Below the pieces are notes generated by a model. It ran no database searches, had not been told where the DNA came from, and worked only from the letters and a program-made list of their open reading frames with translations. From Polyangiaceae bacterium (GTDB lineage: Bacteria > Myxococcota_A > Polyangia > Polyangiales > Polyangiaceae): DNA of 64,000 nt. The stretch lies in NCBI GenBank assembly GCA_041389725.1, contig JAWKRG010000011.1:311001-375000 (forward strand), given 5' to 3'. Below are positions 61,388 to 64,000 of this stretch, in pieces. Position 1 is the first letter of the stretch, and the number at the start of each line of letters is the position of its first letter. Made by a program: the position numbers and the translations under genes.

Positions 61388-62940
61388 TGTGCGTCCTTGC
61401 GGTGACTGCCCTGGTCGCGCTTGCGCTCGTAGTACAGCACGCGCCGCGAACCCCAACCCTGGAATCCGTGCACCCAGTAGTCGCCCTCGGCGTGTTCCCC
61501 GCCGGTTTGGAACAGACGATAGTGCCGATTCAGCCGCGGCCAAAAGCTCGGTCCCAAGAAGCGCAGGTCCGCCTCGTGCAGCAGGATCAAGTCGTACTCC
61601 GCATCGTCGAGTCGTTGAAGGAGCCCCAGTTCCTGCTGTCGGCCTGCGGTGACGATGTCGCGCACGCTGGGCATGCGGTCGAGCAGTTCGTGTCGTCCTC
61701 CACGTGCGTAGCAGCTAGCGCCCCGTCCGAGCCATACGCGTTCGCCGCATCGCATGCGGGTCGCCGCATAGTCGCAAGTTGCGGCGGCTAGCTCGTAGTC
61801 ACGCGCCGTGGGCACGTAGCGATGGTTGCGCCACAGCAGGGCTTGGCAGACCCACAACGCCACGCCACCGGCCGCGAGCCACCTTCGCGTGCTGCGCGCG
61901 AGGTCGTCTAGTAGCGCAGGGAGCGCCACGAGGCACAGCGCAAAGCCCAAGCTGGCGGTGTTGTTCGAGCCGCCCCGGGTCTTGAACAATGCCAATAGCG
62001 CCGCAGGCGCAAAGACGAGCACGACGGCGCCAGCTCGAAGCCACACGCGTCCATCGTCGCTGCGACGAAGCAGCGCGCGACCCAGACGTGCCACCGTCAG
62101 TACCAGCACCGGGGCAAACCAGGGCCCGACACCGGATGCCAGTCCGCGTACCCGGTGCCACTCGAAGGCATGCTGTCCGAGCAACACCACTCCCCACTGC
62201 CAAAAGTTGCGTCCGAGCAGCAGGTGAATGAGCGCGAGCCCGCCACACGCACCCAAGGCGAGATACAGCAAGCTCGCCCGTCGTTGCATTCGCGGCAGAG
62301 TCGTCACGGCAACGACGGCCAGCGTGACCAAGACCACCGCTCCCATGCTCTGCTTTCCAAGGAAGGCAAGGGTCGGCAGCAGCAACAACCCCGCGCCGCG
62401 CGCCGCGCTGCGCAGCCGCGGCATTGCCAAGGACAACCAAGCCGCGGCAGCCAGAAAAAGCGCTTCCAGGTTGCAGGGATGTAGCCCGTCGACGAGCGGA
62501 TTCGAGTACACCGCGAGGGCAAAGCTCGGCGCGAGGACGAATCCCCGTAGCCGTCCTGAAAGCGGTGACCCTCGGGTCAGCTCCAATCCCAGCATCGTTG
62601 CCACTGCGACTGCGCTCAGGGCGATGCCATGCTCCACCAGCTTGTGCGCAGCAACCGACAGCTCCGCGCCGAAGGGCGCGAGCAAGGCGTAGTGCAACCA
62701 GATCTGACCCGGGGCATAGACGCTGGAGTTGGCGTCCGCGATCGGGCCATACAGGGCGCTTCCGGCTCGCAGCTTGAGCAGGCTGGTGAAGAAGAAGTCC
62801 TCGGACCAGAAGTTCAGATCCCAGGCGTAGTCGAGATGGAGTCGGGCCACCTGCAGGTGCCCTCCGACCAGCCACAGCAGCAGCGCCGTGAGGGCCCACA
62901 GCAGCGGCCGAAGCCACGAGAGCTGCGCCGAGCGGTGCAT
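61363..62940 (-). CDS. Polytopic GT-C-like membrane protein
   Basis: 525 residues from ATG 62940, with about ten hydrophobic segments. The first extracytoplasmic loop has HLDYAWDLNFWSEDFFFTSL and GSALYGPIADANSSVYAPGQ, the aromatic/acidic composition of the acceptor site in the PMT/GT39 clan. The C-terminal region ends in a soluble portion (RLNRHYRLFQTGGEHAEGDY, WVHGFQGWGSRRVLYYERK). Possibly a glycosyltransferase that uses polyprenyl-phosphate sugars. Its tail overlaps the plus-strand partner by 25 bp. Confidence 0.72.
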   Translation of the reverse strand: MHRSAQLSWLRPLLWALTALLLWLVGGHLQVARLHLDYAWDLNFWSEDFFFTSLLKLRAGSALYGPIADANSSVYAPGQIWLHYALLAPFGAELSVAAHKLVEHGIALSAVAVATMLGLELTRGSPLSGRLRGFVLAPSFALAVYSNPLVDGLHPCNLEALFLAAAAWLSLAMPRLRSAARGAGLLLLPTLAFLGKQSMGAVVLVTLAVVAVTTLPRMQRRASLLYLALGACGGLALIHLLLGRNFWQWGVVLLGQHAFEWHRVRGLASGVGPWFAPVLVLTVARLGRALLRRSDDGRVWLRAGAVVLVFAPAALLALFKTRGGSNNTASLGFALCLVALPALLDDLARSTRRWLAAGGVALWVCQALLWRNHRYVPTARDYELAAATCDYAATRMRCGERVWLGRGASCYARGGRHELLDRMPSVRDIVTAGRQQELGLLQRLDDAEYDLILLHEADLRFLGPSFWPRLNRHYRLFQTGGEHAEGDYWVHGFQGWGSRRVLYYERKRDQGSHRKDAHYGCAGSR

Positions 62941-63033
62941 TCGTCGCCAGGCTACTCCAGATTGTCCTTCAAAAGCTGCTTTGCCCGGGAATGTGCCTCA
63001 GCGTACGCTCCCGCTCTCGATCGGAGATGCCTT

Positions 63034-63915
63034 GTGAAGTTGTACGGCTTCGACGAAGTAGGTGAAGGACTGGAGCTACTGCCCCTGGCGGCGCGCCGTG
63101 CTCTGGATGCGGCAGGCTTGAAGCTGGGTCGCGAGGCCTGGGCCGCGTTGCCCCTCGAGGCGCGCGAGGCGCTCGCGAGCGAGGGCAGTGCGCATGACGT
63201 GGACACCGCCCGCGTGCGCGATCTCTGCGCCGCTGCCAAACCCCAGACCGTAGCCGTCCGCACGGAACCCGCAGCCGACCGCGCCCCCGCCGAGGTCCTG
63301 AGCGCGTTGGGCGAAGCGCGTCCACTCCCGGCCGCGCTCTGGTCCAGCCTTTCCGCCTTGGATCGCTACGCCTTGAGCAAGGCGGCGGAACGCAGCACGC
63401 CGGAGCGGGTCGACGCGGCCTATCGCGAGATCGTCGGCGCCACGGTGCTGTCCACTCACCTCAGCCCACAAGGCACGGTGCGCATGGTGTCCGTCGGGCA
63501 AAAGGAACCCACGCTGCGTCGCGCTCAGGCAGAGAGCTTCGTCAGCCTGTCCAGCGCGGGTCTGCAGCGCTTGCGCGATGGCAACGCCAAGAAGGGCGAC
63601 GTGCTGGCGACGGCGCGCATCGCGGGCATCCAGGCGGCGAAGCGCACCGCGGATTGGATCCCGCTCTGTCATTCCATCACGCTGACCCGCGTCGAAGTGG
63701 AGCTAGAACTGCAAGCGGAGTCCTCGCGCCTGCACATCGTCACGACCGCGGAAGCACTCGATCGCACCGGCGTGGAGATGGAGGCCCTGGTGGCCGCGTC
63801 CGCAGCGGCTTTGACGGTCTACGACATGCTCAAGGCTTACGATCGTGGCATGGAGCTCGGCCCCACTCGCCTGCTGGCCAAGAGCGGGGGCAGATCCGGA
63901 GACTATCGCCGATGA
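63034..63915 (+). CDS. moaC: MoaC with N-terminal nitrate-reductase-associated-like domain
   Basis: 293 residues from GTG 63034 with GGAG 8 bp upstream. The C-terminal ~160 residues are MoaC, cyclic pyranopterin monophosphate synthase: MVSVGQKEPTLRRAQAES, KKGDVLATARIAGIQAAKRT, ADWIPLCHSITLTRVEVELE, and RTGVEMEALVAASAAALTVY followed by DMLKAYDRGM. The CHSI and DMLK segments hold the active-site His and Lys. The N-terminal ~65 residues, KLYGFDEVGEGLELLPLAAR through GLKLGREAWAALPLEAREAL, look like the nitrate-reductase-associated family (about 70-150 residues, usually stand-alone). A short linker, then about 50 residues (DRAPAEVLSALGEA), join the two. moaE overlaps by 4 bp. Confidence 0.9.
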   Translation: MKLYGFDEVGEGLELLPLAARRALDAAGLKLGREAWAALPLEAREALASEGSAHDVDTARVRDLCAAAKPQTVAVRTEPAADRAPAEVLSALGEARPLPAALWSSLSALDRYALSKAAERSTPERVDAAYREIVGATVLSTHLSPQGTVRMVSVGQKEPTLRRAQAESFVSLSSAGLQRLRDGNAKKGDVLATARIAGIQAAKRTADWIPLCHSITLTRVEVELELQAESSRLHIVTTAEALDRTGVEMEALVAASAAALTVYDMLKAYDRGMELGPTRLLAKSGGRSGDYRR

Positions 63916-64000
63916 GCTTGTTCGACGTACGCGACGCACCCCTCTCCGTGGATGAGGTCACCGCCGCCGTTCGCCATCCAGGTAGCGGCGGCATCGCGCT
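63912..64000 (+). CDS. moaE: Molybdopterin synthase catalytic subunit MoaE, N-terminal fragment
   Basis: ATG at 63912 overlaps the moaC stop (ATGA). The visible 29 codons read MSLFDVRDAPLSVDEVTAAV then RHPGSGGIA, which matches the MoaE start (PL--dev---v-hPg-GAi). The gene is cut by the window edge, so the catalytic Lys is out of sight. MoaE adds the dithiolene sulfurs to precursor Z with MoaD, whose gene is not seen here. Confidence 0.8.
   Translation, partial: MSLFDVRDAPLSVDEVTAAVRHPGSGGIA

Overview
The window is GC-rich DNA that most resembles a myxobacterium (Myxococcota, probably Polyangiales). This is inferred from gene content: four Ser/Thr kinase-like proteins, an FHA/sigma-54 activator, and about twenty predicted lipoproteins. 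Many of the lipoproteins have long Gly/Ser/Thr/Ala linkers directly after the lipobox cysteine. No phage, insertion sequence, CRISPR array or rRNA was seen. Two tRNA genes (Arg-TCG and Lys-CTT) are present.

Layout. 0-4 kb (minus strand): a Ser/Thr kinase followed by a UvrD/PcrA-type helicase that runs off the left edge. 3.9-11.4 kb (plus): a two-TM protein with paired cysteines, grpE, dnaK, and a 1279-residue pseudokinase/AAA/TPR protein. 11.6-19.5 kb: a secreted jelly-roll-like lipoprotein, an overlapping MFS / ferritin-like / small lipoprotein cluster, META-domain and CAP-domain lipoproteins, and small unknowns. 19.5-25.8 kb: a membrane sulfatase-like enzyme, a DPM1-like glycosyltransferase, a ThuA-like lipoprotein, a GT-C glycosyltransferase and tRNA-Arg. 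26-35.6 kb: RCC1-repeat, glycoside-hydrolase-like, SRPBCC, alpha/beta-hydrolase, beta-propeller and Cys-rich exported proteins. 35.9-43 kb: an M23 peptidase with FG-GAP repeats, a divergent signalling block (FHA/sigma-54 activator against a kinase / PEGA-like / lipoprotein operon), and a split YeeE/YedE sulfur transporter. 43.1-49 kb: tRNA-Lys followed by three 147-bp direct repeats that carry its 3' end, a MAPEG/LysR divergent pair, a GH5 cellulase, a lipoprotein and Hsp20. 49-55 kb: BNR-repeat lipoprotein, metallophosphoesterase, small membrane protein, membrane kinase and LamG lipoprotein. 55.5-64 kb: moaA, DUF4403-like and PPC-domain lipoproteins, two polytopic membrane proteins meeting tail to tail, then moaC (fused to an N-terminal nitrate-reductase-associated-like domain) overlapping moaE, which is cut by the right edge.

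Themes. The region combines protein quality control (GrpE, DnaK, Hsp20), molybdenum-cofactor synthesis (moaA, moaC, moaE), phosphorylation signalling and a large exported lipoprotein repertoire aimed partly at polysaccharides. Most lipoprotein genes stand alone with their own start signals. Clear translational coupling is seen at MFS/ferritin-like/lipoprotein, kinase/PEGA-like/lipoprotein, the two YeeE halves, and moaC/moaE.

The most unusual structures are: the tRNA-Lys-derived 147-bp repeats; an 11-codon copy of the end of the pseudokinase gene left 1.5 kb downstream and differing only at third codon positions; the moaC fusion; and the kinase operon facing an FHA/sigma-54 activator. Start codons were chosen by signal peptides, ribosome-binding sites or overlaps where these exist; several remain uncertain as noted.
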